From Breznakiella homolactica (GTDB taxonomy: Bacteria > Spirochaetota > Spirochaetia > Treponematales > Breznakiellaceae), in NCBI RefSeq assembly GCF_016616095.2, contig NZ_CP067089.2, positions 1,240,001 to 1,304,000 on the forward strand: a DNA stretch of 64,000 bases, read 5' to 3'. Position 1 is the stretch's first letter. Every line of letters begins with the position of its first letter. The notes beneath the pieces were generated by a model. It was not told where the DNA came from and did no database searches. It saw only the letters and a program-made list of their open reading frames with translations. Position numbers and translations under genes: made by a program. Shown piece after piece: positions 1-8,178 of the stretch.

Positions 1-288
1 AGGGGCCTTTTCGGCAAGAGTTTTGGCGACCTCGGGAATGCACATGCCGCGGCTGGCCGTCATAATGTCCTCAAAATGCACCTTCGGAGAGTCGGCGGCA
101 ACCCGCCGGCCGTCGGCGGCTCCGTATCCCGCGGCTTCGGTCACCCTGAACGTACTGGCTCCGCTGCTGCCTATCCGCCCTTTCATGGCGAGAACCACCG
201 TTACCGGATATTCCTGGGCGGCAGCCACCGCCCGGGCTCCGGCGCTTCCTCCGCCCACAACCAATACGTCACAAAACAGGGTTTCCAT
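1..288 (-). CDS. FAD-dependent oxidoreductase, fumarate reductase/succinate dehydrogenase flavoprotein-like (N-terminal part, runs off the window)
   Basis: The first 96 codons are present; the rest lies to the left of the window. The N-terminus carries a Rossmann dinucleotide-binding motif, VVGGGSAGARAV, at about residues 10-21, followed by a stretch (GRIGSSGAST) typical of the FAD-binding region of fumarate reductase/aspartate oxidase flavoproteins. The ATG at 288 has an AAGGAG ribosome binding site upstream. The gene is divergent from the sugar-acid operon that begins at 500 and shares its roughly 210 bp control region, so joint regulation is likely. It may oxidise a substrate of that pathway, but this is inference. 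The catalytic domain cannot be seen, so the substrate is open. Confidence 0.7.
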   Translation of the reverse strand, partial: METLFCDVLVVGGGSAGARAVAAAQEYPVTVVLAMKGRIGSSGASTFRVTEAAGYGAADGRRVAADSPKVHFEDIMTASRGMCIPEVAKTLAEKAP

Positions 289-366
289 GTTTGACAACTC
301 CTTTTATATTTTTTGAACAAAATAGAGATATATCAAAATCACTGTGATACACCCCGAACTACACAG

Positions 367-395
367 CATAATACCATGGTATTATGGATCCATAA
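367..395. promoter_or_regulatory. Two overlapping palindromes, probable operator of the sugar-acid operon
   Basis: A perfect 20 bp palindrome (CATAATACCATGGTATTATG, 367-386) overlaps a second perfect 14 bp palindrome (TTATGGATCCATAA, 382-395). They lie between the divergent flavoprotein gene and the binding-protein gene, upstream of the -10 box at 464. Nested dyads of this kind suit a dimeric repressor such as a GntR- or LacI-family protein. The regulator is not in the window, so its identity is unknown. Confidence 0.55.
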
Positions 396-437
396 ATCAT
401 TTTTTCAAAGTTTTTTTTATACTTTTTTGATATTTTC

Positions 438-469
438 TTGACCCAGGATAAAAACGAGGACACTATAAT
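438..469 (+). promoter_or_regulatory. Promoter of the sugar-acid operon
   Basis: A perfect TATAAT lies at 464-469, about 30 bp before the start codon at 500. The nearest -35-like hexamer is TTGACC at 438-443, but the 20 bp spacing is long, so either the promoter is activator dependent or another -35 is used. Confidence 0.5.
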
Positions 470-499
470 ACCCAACTAACCCTATAAAGGAGATTACGG

Positions 500-1795
500 A
501 TGAATAAAAAAATCAGCACCCTGATGATTCTGTTCCTTTTGCTTCCCCTGGCGGTGGTCTTTTCCGGGGGAGAAAAAGACGCAGCCCCGAAAGGTCCGGT
601 AAAACTGGTTTACATGACCGAGTGGGAACAGATGACGGAATTCAACAATTACTTTGTTGAAAAAGGCAAGGAATTCGCCGCGTTATACCCTAATGAATGC
701 AGCGGCGTCGAAGTCATCACCGTGCCCTACTCCGGCTATGAGGCGAAATTTCTCAGCAGCTTCCATTCCAACACTCAGGTCTGCGACTTCTTTAAGGGAA
801 TGCCCCATATATGGGCGGGGCTCTACAATTTTGCCGATCCCATGCCCAAGGCGCTGGCCGACCGTCTCAACCGGGAACTAGTTTCGTACCTGGAACCGAT
901 TGGTATGTATGAAGGTGTCCGTTACGGCTACCCCGTGGAAGCGGGCAATTTCCAGCAGCTTTATATTAATGAAGATATGTTCCGTGAAGCGGGACTCGAT
1001 CCGGCAAAACCGCCGAGGACCTTCGACGAACTTCTGGAATACGCGAAAAAACTCGTTAAATACGATGCCAGCGGCAATGTCACCGTGGCCGGTTTCGCTC
1101 TCCGCTATTCCGGGGAAGGCCAGGGAGTGGCGGACAAGAACCTGACCATCCTGCACGCCTTCGGCGGAAAAATGTTCGATCCCGACCGGAAGGTCGCCAC
1201 CGGCGTGGTCAACAGCCCTGAATCAATCCAGGGACTGGACTGGATCAAAAAATGCCTGGACGAAAAAGTTACCAGCCTTGAAATCGGCGTGCCTGAAACG
1301 GCCTTCGGACAGGGACGGGCGGCAATGATCCTCCGGGAATCCTGGGTAAGCGGCTGGCTCGATCTGAATGCCCCCGACATTAATTACCGGATATACCCTG
1401 CCCCGGCTCAGAAGGTTGCCATCGGCGGCGGAAACCTTTTCCCCTGGGCGAACATGGTGTACAGCAACAGTCCCAACAAGGAACTGGCCTGGAAATTCCT
1501 TGACTTCCTGCTGACCAGTGAAAACGATCTCGAACAGTCAAAACGCCAGGGCCTGCTTCCGGTCATGGCCGCGGGATACGAAAGCGACTACGTGAAAAAC
1601 AGGATCGATTACCAGTCCGTCAGCGAAGTGATCAAGCGCGGCCCCGGTCCCGCCTATGATTATTACATTCCCGAAATGAACCAGCTTGCCAGTATCTTCG
1701 GGTCGGCGATTCAGGAAGTGATGTACGGCCGGGCGACATCCAAGTCTGCCCTGGACAATGCCGCCAGAAGCATGGACCAGGTTCTGAAAAACTAA
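500..1795 (+). CDS. ABC sugar importer, substrate-binding protein (family 1)
   Basis: This 431-residue secreted binding protein should capture a sugar or sugar acid in the periplasm and hand it to the two permeases that follow. An N-terminal signal peptide (two Lys, then a hydrophobic run to about residue 22) is followed by FSGGEKD, the spirochaetal style of mature N-terminus without a lipobox Cys. The body has the extracellular binding-protein fold of the MalE/UgpB group, for example LYINEDMFREAGLDPAKPP near residues 155-173 and the GGGNLFPWANMV region near 310. The ATG is preceded by AAAGGAG. It is the first gene of an eight-gene operon whose enzymes (dehydratase, KDPG-type aldolase, kinase) point to an aldonate, uronate or aldose ligand. 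The exact ligand cannot be read from sequence. Confidence 0.9.
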   Translation: MNKKISTLMILFLLLPLAVVFSGGEKDAAPKGPVKLVYMTEWEQMTEFNNYFVEKGKEFAALYPNECSGVEVITVPYSGYEAKFLSSFHSNTQVCDFFKGMPHIWAGLYNFADPMPKALADRLNRELVSYLEPIGMYEGVRYGYPVEAGNFQQLYINEDMFREAGLDPAKPPRTFDELLEYAKKLVKYDASGNVTVAGFALRYSGEGQGVADKNLTILHAFGGKMFDPDRKVATGVVNSPESIQGLDWIKKCLDEKVTSLEIGVPETAFGQGRAAMILRESWVSGWLDLNAPDINYRIYPAPAQKVAIGGGNLFPWANMVYSNSPNKELAWKFLDFLLTSENDLEQSKRQGLLPVMAAGYESDYVKNRIDYQSVSEVIKRGPGPAYDYYIPEMNQLASIFGSAIQEVMYGRATSKSALDNAARSMDQVLKN

Positions 1796-1810
1796 CTTTT
1801 GATATACAGC

Positions 1811-1873
1811 CCGGCGGCTCAGCCGCCGGCAGCCTGCCGCGTCCGGCCGGCTTTCGGAACCGCTCCGGTTCCG
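1811..1873 (+). other. Two tandem hairpins between binding-protein and permease genes
   Basis: A 19 bp near-perfect palindrome (CCGGCGGCTCAGCCGCCGG, 1811-1829) is followed by a second stem (CGGAACC 1855-1861 with GGTTCCG 1867-1873). Neither has a T-tract, so they are not normal terminators. Their position just behind the binding-protein stop fits RNA-stabilising or partly terminating structures that give more binding protein than permease, as known for malE-malF type operons. Confidence 0.6.
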
Positions 1874-1930
1874 CAGCCGGTCTGCCCGCAGGCAGAAACA
1901 GACTGTGAATTATTATCTGGAGAACGCGGC

Positions 1931-2851
1931 ATGATTAAGAGTCCTTCCCTTGCAGGAAACGGTGCCGGAAAAAAATACGCGCCAAAAAAACACCTGAGTA
2001 TAACAGGGTTTTTGTTCGTACTTCCGGCGGTTCTTTATTTTCTCGTGGTGTACATGTACCCGTTTATAAACTCCATCATCCTGACGTTTATCGAAACCAG
2101 GGGTGCCAATACGAGCTTCGTGGGGTTCAAGTTTTATACCCGGGTTCTGCAGGATCCCCTTTTCTGGCGGAGTATGCTCAATACCCTGTACCTCACGGCA
2201 ATCTCGGTTCCCGTGACAATTCTGCTTGCCCTTATTACGGCGCTGCTGATGGATAAGATGACCTCCCGGGTTTTCAGAAATACCCTGCAGATAGCGAGCC
2301 TTCTGCCGATGATGATGTCCCTTATCGCGGCGGCGCTTATTTTTCAGTGGATCTTTGATCCCGTATACGGCATTCTCAACAACCTTCTCGAAGTCCTGGG
2401 CTTTAAACGAAAGGGCTGGCTGACGACGCCGGAACTGGTAATTCCTTCTTTGTCGGTAATTACCATCTGGCTCAGGATCGGTTTTGACGCCACCATTCTG
2501 CTGGCCGGCCTCCAGGCAATCCCGTCCCATTATTACGAAGCCGCTATTATTGACGGCGCGTCACCGACAAAGTCCTTCTTTAAAATAACCCTTCCGCTGC
2601 TCAATCCGCAGCTGGTTCTCGTTTTAATCTCGGAAATTATTTTTACAATTAAATCTTTTGAGCAGGTCTTTATAACCACCGGCGGCGGGCCCGCCAATGC
2701 GAGCCGGGTAATAATTCTCCATCTGTATGAAGCCGCCTTCAAGTGGTTCAATTTCGGCGAAGCATCGGTAATCGCCCTGCTCCTTTTCATAATGCTTATG
2801 CTGCTCAGTATTTTTCAATGGGTAGTACTCCGCAAGAAAGTGGAATATTGA
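1931..2851 (+). CDS. ABC sugar importer, permease 1 (MalF/UgpA type)
   Basis: A 306-residue inner-membrane permease. The start is taken at the ATG at 1931, which follows GGAG and begins MIKSPSLAG; an earlier in-frame ATG at 1799 would make the two intergenic hairpins coding and add a hydrophilic tail untypical of the family. Six hydrophobic segments can be traced, the first (GFLFVLPAVLYFLVVYMYPF) near residues 30-50. The EAA loop that contacts the ATPase is present near residue 203 (EAAIIDGASPTKSFFKITLP). It pairs with the next permease; no ATPase gene is in the operon. Confidence 0.9.
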   Translation: MIKSPSLAGNGAGKKYAPKKHLSITGFLFVLPAVLYFLVVYMYPFINSIILTFIETRGANTSFVGFKFYTRVLQDPLFWRSMLNTLYLTAISVPVTILLALITALLMDKMTSRVFRNTLQIASLLPMMMSLIAAALIFQWIFDPVYGILNNLLEVLGFKRKGWLTTPELVIPSLSVITIWLRIGFDATILLAGLQAIPSHYYEAAIIDGASPTKSFFKITLPLLNPQLVLVLISEIIFTIKSFEQVFITTGGGPANASRVIILHLYEAAFKWFNFGEASVIALLLFIMLMLLSIFQWVVLRKKVEY

Positions 2852-2861
2852 GGAAGCCGAT

Positions 2862-3689
2862 ATGAAGATGAAACTGCATACCAAATTTTTTATGTACCTC
2901 CTGGCCGCAGCTCTGATCGTGGTACTGGTTTTCCCCTTTGTGTGGATGTTCCTGACTTCCTTCAAAACACCGGCGGAAATCCAGCGGGTTCCTCCGGGGT
3001 TTTTCCCCGACAGCTTCGGCAACCTTTCAAATTACCGCGAAGTTCTTGCCCGGCAGCCGTTTTTCAGGTTCATTCTGAACAGCATGATTATTTCCACCTT
3101 AAGCTGCCTGGTAAGCATCGCCATCACTTCCATGGCGGGATACGGGTTCTCAAAGTTCTCTTTTAAAGGAAAGGAAATTTTCTTCTTCGGGATTCTTTGT
3201 TTTCTCATAGTGCCCTTCCAGGCGGTGGTGGTGCCGCTGTACCAGTGGGTAACGAAATTTCATCTTATGGATACCTATATCGGGCTGGCCCTGCCCCTTT
3301 TGGTAAGCGCCTTCGGTGTTTTCCTCATGCGCCAGGGTATGGATACGGTGCCGGATGAACTTATCGAAGCGGCCAGGATCGACGGGTGCAAAGAATTCCC
3401 TCTTTTCGCCATCATTGTCTTTCCCATGGTGAAATCCTTTGTGGCTACTCAGGCAATTATAAAGTTTATGTGGTCATGGAATGAATTCCTCTGGCCCCTG
3501 GTGGTCAGCAACAAGGCGACCATGAAGGTTGTCACCGTAGGGCTGCAGAGTTTTACGAATATGTACTTTACCGAATACCACCTTATAACCGCCGCCACCG
3601 TATTCAGCGTGCTGCCCATGGCAATTATGTTCGCGGTGTTCCAGAGGGGTATTGTTCGGGCTGTTTCAATGAGCGGGTTAAAAGGCTGA
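2862..3689 (+). CDS. ABC sugar importer, permease 2 (MalG/UgpE type)
   Basis: A 275-residue inner-membrane permease, 10 bp behind permease 1. The first membrane segment is near residues 10-30, followed by the family-typical periplasmic stretch (FLTSFKTPAEIQRVPPGFFPD) and further helices. The EAA loop is at about residue 169 (EAARIDGCKEFPLFAIIVFP). With permease 1 it should form the transmembrane channel of the importer; a shared MsmK-like ATPase from elsewhere in the genome is expected. A small GGGG-TTCG-CCCC hairpin at 3704-3715 follows the gene and separates the transport genes from the catabolic genes. Confidence 0.9.
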   Translation: MKMKLHTKFFMYLLAAALIVVLVFPFVWMFLTSFKTPAEIQRVPPGFFPDSFGNLSNYREVLARQPFFRFILNSMIISTLSCLVSIAITSMAGYGFSKFSFKGKEIFFFGILCFLIVPFQAVVVPLYQWVTKFHLMDTYIGLALPLLVSAFGVFLMRQGMDTVPDELIEAARIDGCKEFPLFAIIVFPMVKSFVATQAIIKFMWSWNEFLWPLVVSNKATMKVVTVGLQSFTNMYFTEYHLITAATVFSVLPMAIMFAVFQRGIVRAVSMSGLKG

Positions 3690-3755
3690 TCCCATCCTCG
3701 GACGGGGTTCGCCCCAGAGGAAATTCCGGGAAGATATAAAATACAGGAGACTACA

Positions 3756-5444
3756 ATGGGTAAAAAGGAAAACTACACGCACGTACTGCTTAAACCCGAA
3801 ATGGCACGGATGAGGGCGCTCTCCAAGGCGATTGGGTACGATAATGAGGATCTGCACCGGTTCCGTATCGGTATCCAGAATACCTGGAGCGAGACCGCGG
3901 CCGGGCATACGCACCTGAAACAGGTTACCGAAGCTGTCCGCGCGGGAATCTGGCAGGCCGGCGGAACTCCCATAGAATTCGGCGGGTACGGCGGATGCCC
4001 CATCGCCCTGGGAATGAACGGACACCGGTACGATACCCCTTCCCGGGATATCATGGCCATGGATGTGGAAACCTGTTCGGAACTCCATTCCTTCGACGGC
4101 CTCGTACTTATTTCAAGCTGTGATAAAAACGTACCCGCCCATCTGCTGGCGGCGGCGCGGATGAATATTCCCACCGTAATCGTTCTGGGCGGCCCCATGG
4201 GAAGCGGACGGTTCCGGTTCAGGAATGTCGATATGAGTGACCTCGATCCTTTTTCCTGGGCCTGCGAAACCGATCCCGCTTCGGTAAACTACGACTCGGT
4301 GGAAGAGATGACCGAATGTCTGTGCCCCGGTCCCGGCGCATGCGCCCTTATGGGAACGGCCAATACGATGCAGTGCATAAGCGAAGCCCTGGGAATGAGT
4401 CTTCCCGGGAACGCGACCACCGTGGCGGGTTCCGGTTCGCTGCTGCGCCTGGCGAAACAGGCCGGCAGGGCAATTGTCCGCCTTATTGACGAGGATGTAA
4501 AACCAAGCGACATCATTACTCCGGAGGCCATGGAGAACGCGATCCGTATTCTTCACGCCATCGGCGGCGGAACAAACGCGGTGGTTCACCTGCTGGCGCT
4601 TTCCCATGAGCTGGGAATGCTTGACCGGGTCAACCTGCAGCTCATCGAAAAACTCGGAATGGATACGCCCTGCATAACCCCGATCAAACCGAGCGGACCG
4701 TACCACCTGGAAGACCTCGGCGAAGCCGGCGGCATCCAGGGTGTCATGAAACGGCTCGGAGAAAAAATTCACCCTTCGCCGGTTACCGTAAACGGAAAAA
4801 CCGTGGGGGGAAATATCGAAGAAGCCCGTATCAGGAACGAAGAAATCATCCGGCCCCTGGAAAATCCGGTATTCAGTGAGGGGCTGTACGTGCTCCACGG
4901 CAACCTGGCCGACTCCGCGGTGGTACGGCCTACGGTCATCGCCAAGTCGATGCACCAGGTTACCGGTCCGGCCCGGGTTTTTGAATCCATGGAAAGCTGC
5001 CTCGACGCGATACGGCTTCATAAGATTAATCCCGGGGATATTATCGTCCTCCGGTATGAAGGCCCCAAGGGCGGTCCGGGACTGACCGATGTTTTCAAAA
5101 TTATGGGATACCTGGTTTCCCTCAACCTTCACGAAAGCTGCGCGGTCATATCCGACGGCAAAGTCTCGGGATTCGCCAAGGGCCCCTTTATCTGCCAGGT
5201 GACGCCCGAAGCAGCCGAAGGCGGTACCATTGCCCTGGTACATGAAGGCGACGCCATATGCATTGACCTTCCCGCCAGAAGTCTCGAACTGTTGGTTTCC
5301 GATGCGGAGCTTGCGGAACGCCGCCGAACATGGAAACCGAATCCGCCCAGGGTTACCAAAGGGCTGCTGACACTGTACGCCAAATCGGCCCTCCCCGCCA
5401 CCATGGGCGCGGGACTGCCCCTCAATCTGGACACCGCCGAATAA
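3756..5444 (+). CDS. IlvD/Edd-family dehydratase, probably a sugar-acid dehydratase
   Basis: This 562-residue cytosolic enzyme belongs to the dihydroxy-acid/phosphogluconate dehydratase family, which removes water from a 2,3-dihydroxy acid to give a 2-keto-3-deoxy acid using an iron-sulphur cluster. Cluster ligands are visible: Cys122 in SCDKNVP, with the neighbouring Lys124 that is carbamylated in the family, and Cys196 in the GACALMGTANTM motif; Cys81 is a possible third. The GGGTNAVVHLLAL signature and the C-terminal GPKGGPGLTD and SDGKVSGFAKG motifs are intact. Biosynthetic IlvD is possible by fold, but the neighbours (sugar importer, KDPG-type aldolase, sugar kinase) argue for aldonate dehydration giving 2-keto-3-deoxygluconate or an isomer. 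Start at ATG 3756 behind AGGAG. Confidence 0.88.
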   Translation: MGKKENYTHVLLKPEMARMRALSKAIGYDNEDLHRFRIGIQNTWSETAAGHTHLKQVTEAVRAGIWQAGGTPIEFGGYGGCPIALGMNGHRYDTPSRDIMAMDVETCSELHSFDGLVLISSCDKNVPAHLLAAARMNIPTVIVLGGPMGSGRFRFRNVDMSDLDPFSWACETDPASVNYDSVEEMTECLCPGPGACALMGTANTMQCISEALGMSLPGNATTVAGSGSLLRLAKQAGRAIVRLIDEDVKPSDIITPEAMENAIRILHAIGGGTNAVVHLLALSHELGMLDRVNLQLIEKLGMDTPCITPIKPSGPYHLEDLGEAGGIQGVMKRLGEKIHPSPVTVNGKTVGGNIEEARIRNEEIIRPLENPVFSEGLYVLHGNLADSAVVRPTVIAKSMHQVTGPARVFESMESCLDAIRLHKINPGDIIVLRYEGPKGGPGLTDVFKIMGYLVSLNLHESCAVISDGKVSGFAKGPFICQVTPEAAEGGTIALVHEGDAICIDLPARSLELLVSDAELAERRRTWKPNPPRVTKGLLTLYAKSALPATMGAGLPLNLDTAE

Positions 5445-5475
5445 TCTCGCGGCTGCTGAAATTAAGGAGAAACTT

Positions 5476-6534
5476 ATGTCGGACAAAAACAGAAAAGTAG
5501 CTGCCGTCTGCGATGACGGATCCATCCGGCTCGTCACCGAGCCGGTCCCCGAGGTTACCCCCGGTACCGTGCTGGTCAGGGTTTTCGCCTCCCTGGTCAG
5601 CCCGGGAACCGAGCTCGGCGGATGGAAGAATCTGCTTAAAAAGAAGGAAAGCGGCAGTCCTCCGGGAACACCCAGAAAATTCGGGTACTCCAACGCGGGT
5701 ATCGTGGAACGCACCGGCGCGGGGGTAACGAAATTCAAACCCGGCGACAGGGTCGCGTGCATCGGATACGGTTTCGCCCTGCACACTGACTTTGCGGTAG
5801 TTCCCCAGAATCTCTGCGTGCCACTGCCGGACAATACGAGTTATGAGCAGGGTTCTTACGCGATGCTTCTCGCCACGGCCATGCAGTCCCTGCGGCGGTG
5901 CGAGCCGGAATTCGGTGAGCGGGCCGCGGTGGTCGGTCTTGGACTCGTGGGACAGCTTACGGCGCAGCTGCACCAGCTTGCCGGAAACGCGGTCATCGGC
6001 TGGGCCCGGCATGAGCTCCAGATTGAAGCGGCGAAAAAATGGGGAATCGACGCAGTGGTAAACACGAAAACCGCCGACCCTGTTCCCGAGACCCGCCGGT
6101 TTACAAAAGATTACGGCTTGGACACCGTGGTTCTGGCATTCGCGGGTCCCGCCGGAGACGCGTGGAAACAATGCTGCGACTGCTTCAAGAAAACCCCCGA
6201 CGGGCATCTCATGGGAAAGGTCGTTATTGTCGGCGGATCAGGCGTTGAGCTGGCGTGGATACCCGCCAACATAGATATCCGTATCGCGGCCAGGACCGGC
6301 CCAGGATACCATGACGACGACTGGGAACTGGGCAAGGATTATCCCCCGGTTTTCATGCGCTGGACGACCCAGACAAACCTTGAACTCTGCATGGATCTTC
6401 TGGATTCAAAAAAAGTGAACACCGAAGCCCTGACCACCCACCGGATTCCCCTGGCCGGCGCGGAAGAAGGAATAAACCGTATTATCCGGGAACCGGACAG
6501 GATTCTCGGTCTTGTTTTTACCAATGAGGAGTGA
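5476..6534 (+). CDS. Medium-chain dehydrogenase/reductase (alcohol dehydrogenase-like), catalytic zinc ligand missing
   Basis: A 352-residue oxidoreductase with an N-terminal GroES-like domain and a C-terminal Rossmann domain (VVGLGLVGQLTAQL at about residues 154-167). In zinc alcohol dehydrogenases the first domain carries a Cys in a CGTD-like motif; here the matching position reads LVSPGTELGG, with Ser in place of Cys, and the GHE motif is also not evident. This pattern occurs in a subgroup of sugar-associated and BchC-like proteins. It probably oxidises or reduces a sugar or sugar acid before the dehydratase step. Good Shine-Dalgarno (AAGGAG) before the ATG; 31 bp behind the dehydratase gene. 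Confidence 0.82.
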   Translation: MSDKNRKVAAVCDDGSIRLVTEPVPEVTPGTVLVRVFASLVSPGTELGGWKNLLKKKESGSPPGTPRKFGYSNAGIVERTGAGVTKFKPGDRVACIGYGFALHTDFAVVPQNLCVPLPDNTSYEQGSYAMLLATAMQSLRRCEPEFGERAAVVGLGLVGQLTAQLHQLAGNAVIGWARHELQIEAAKKWGIDAVVNTKTADPVPETRRFTKDYGLDTVVLAFAGPAGDAWKQCCDCFKKTPDGHLMGKVVIVGGSGVELAWIPANIDIRIAARTGPGYHDDDWELGKDYPPVFMRWTTQTNLELCMDLLDSKKVNTEALTTHRIPLAGAEEGINRIIREPDRILGLVFTNEE

Positions 6535-6538
6535 CAGC

Positions 6539-7504
6539 GTGAATACCCGAATTTGTTTTATCGGCGCCGGAAAAATGGCGAACATGGTTCATTACCCTTC
6601 GGCGGCGAGCTTTAATGATGTTGACATCGCGGGAGTCTGCGACCTGGATGAAAACCGGCTCAAGGAAACCGCGGATCAGTACAATATCAGGAACCGGTAT
6701 TCCGATTACCGGAAAATGATCGACACGGAAAAACCCGACGGAGTGTACGCCATCGGGCCGTCAAATTATATGTACGATATCATCCGCTGGTGCATCGAAC
6801 AGAAACTTCCGGTGTTCTGCGAAAAACCCCTGGGACTCAATTACCATCAGGCGCAGATGCTGACGGAGCTGGCCGAAAAGAATAAAGTCATAACCCAGGT
6901 AGGCCACCAGCGCCGGTCCAGTCCGATCCTCGGAAAAATGGCGGAACGGTGCAGAACCCACGGACCGGTCAGCCACGCGGTATGCGAATTCTATAAGTTC
7001 GATATGAATCCCATGTACGGAGCCTGTGACCATATCCATGACGACTGTTCCCATTCGGTGGACACCATCCGATGGATCTGCGGCGGCGACGTCACCGGAG
7101 TGGAAAGCACCTGCAAGAGAATCGGCACCCCGGATATCAACTGGGTCCAGTCGGTCCTGCACTTTGACAACGGCTCCACCGGAATTATCATCAACAGCTG
7201 GGCCAGCGGCCGCCGGGTATTCCGGCTGGAGCTGCACTCCCCCGGAATTTACGCGGACGTGGAAATAGAAAACAAAGCGTATCTCTACGAAAACGGAAAT
7301 TACGAAGGCGAGGTTTTTGACGCCAAGGAAGTAAGCGGAAGTGATGAATTCTTCATTTACGGCGGCTTCCAGAAAAAAAGCAGGGAGTTTATTGATTCAG
7401 TTCAGTCGGGAACGGAGAGTACATCCTCACCGTTCAGAGACGTGCTGAAGACCATGAAAGTGATAGAGACAATCACCGCCCAGACCCTGACGCAGGGTAT
7501 TTGA
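6539..7504 (+). CDS. Gfo/Idh/MocA-family NAD(P)-dependent sugar dehydrogenase
   Basis: The likely start is the GTG at 6539, seven bases behind AGGAG and four bases after the previous stop; this gives 321 residues beginning VNTRICFIGAGKMANMV, a Rossmann GxGxxA/G motif right at the N-terminus. The motif CEKPLGL near residue 100 carries the Lys typical of the family, and a His-rich active site region (CDHIHDDCSHSVDTIRW) follows near residue 165. Such enzymes oxidise or epimerise sugars, inositols and sugar acids. In this operon it could form the lactone or acid that the IlvD/Edd enzyme dehydrates. Ligand unknown. Confidence 0.86.
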   Translation: MNTRICFIGAGKMANMVHYPSAASFNDVDIAGVCDLDENRLKETADQYNIRNRYSDYRKMIDTEKPDGVYAIGPSNYMYDIIRWCIEQKLPVFCEKPLGLNYHQAQMLTELAEKNKVITQVGHQRRSSPILGKMAERCRTHGPVSHAVCEFYKFDMNPMYGACDHIHDDCSHSVDTIRWICGGDVTGVESTCKRIGTPDINWVQSVLHFDNGSTGIIINSWASGRRVFRLELHSPGIYADVEIENKAYLYENGNYEGEVFDAKEVSGSDEFFIYGGFQKKSREFIDSVQSGTESTSSPFRDVLKTMKVIETITAQTLTQGI

Positions 7505-7517
7505 CCAAGGAATAACC

Positions 7518-8165
7518 ATGGAACGGAAGGAACAGTTTTTACGCATCTTGGGGGAAACAAAAATCATTGCCGTGGTGAGGACCGATTCGCAGAGCGATAT
7601 GGTCCCGGTAATGCATGCCCTGTATAAAGGCGGAGTCAAGATCATTGAAATAACTTCCACGAGCCCCAATTATCTGGAGACCATCGGTTCCCTTAAAAAT
7701 GCCTTTGGTGATTTTGATGACGTCTTTATCGGAGCGGGTACCATCCTCGATGCCGCCATGGCCGGGGAAGCGGTTTCCCGGAGAGCCGATTTTATTGTCA
7801 GCCCGGTGTTTGAAAAAGATGTCGTTGCAGGCTGCCGGGACAAAGGGATTCCGGTTATGGCGGGATGCATGACTCCGACCGAGATTTACGCGGCATGGAA
7901 AGCCGGCTCCGACGTGATAAAAACCTTCCCTGGGGGAATCTGCACACCGGGGTTCTACCGGGATCTGGCGGGACCTTTTCCGCAGATCAAAATGATGCCC
8001 ACGGGAAACGTAAACACAGAAACCGCGCCGGAATACATACGGGCCGGCGCCGTGGCGGTGGGAATCGGGAAAGCCCTGGTAAACAAGGACCTCATTGCCC
8101 GGGGATCGTATGCGGAAATAACCGGAAACGCCGAACGGTATTCCGCGCTGCTTACAAAAATATAA
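7518..8165 (+). CDS. eda: 2-keto-3-deoxy-6-phosphogluconate (KDPG)/4-hydroxy-2-oxoglutarate aldolase family
   Basis: A 215-residue class I aldolase that should split KDPG or KDPGal to pyruvate and glyceraldehyde 3-phosphate. The Schiff-base lysine is Lys135 in DVIKTFPGG; the catalytic Glu is Glu44 in IIEITSTS, and the phosphate-side Arg21 follows IIAVVR. Length is normal for the family (about 205-215). It sits between the sugar dehydrogenase and the kinase, 13 bp from each, which fixes its role as the last step of the pathway. The ATG follows AAGGA. Confidence 0.93.
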   Translation: MERKEQFLRILGETKIIAVVRTDSQSDMVPVMHALYKGGVKIIEITSTSPNYLETIGSLKNAFGDFDDVFIGAGTILDAAMAGEAVSRRADFIVSPVFEKDVVAGCRDKGIPVMAGCMTPTEIYAAWKAGSDVIKTFPGGICTPGFYRDLAGPFPQIKMMPTGNVNTETAPEYIRAGAVAVGIGKALVNKDLIARGSYAEITGNAERYSALLTKI

Positions 8166-8178
8166 TCCGGAGCTAACC

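Noticed and set aside
1799-1930. 44-residue N-terminal extension of permease 1 of the sugar-acid operon
   Set aside because: It would turn two strong intergenic hairpins into Pro/Ala-rich coding sequence; the ATG at 1931 has a ribosome site and gives normal family length.
4113-5834. Minus-strand open frame of 573 codons
   Set aside because: Shadow of the IlvD/Edd dehydratase gene; no ribosome site and no recognisable protein.
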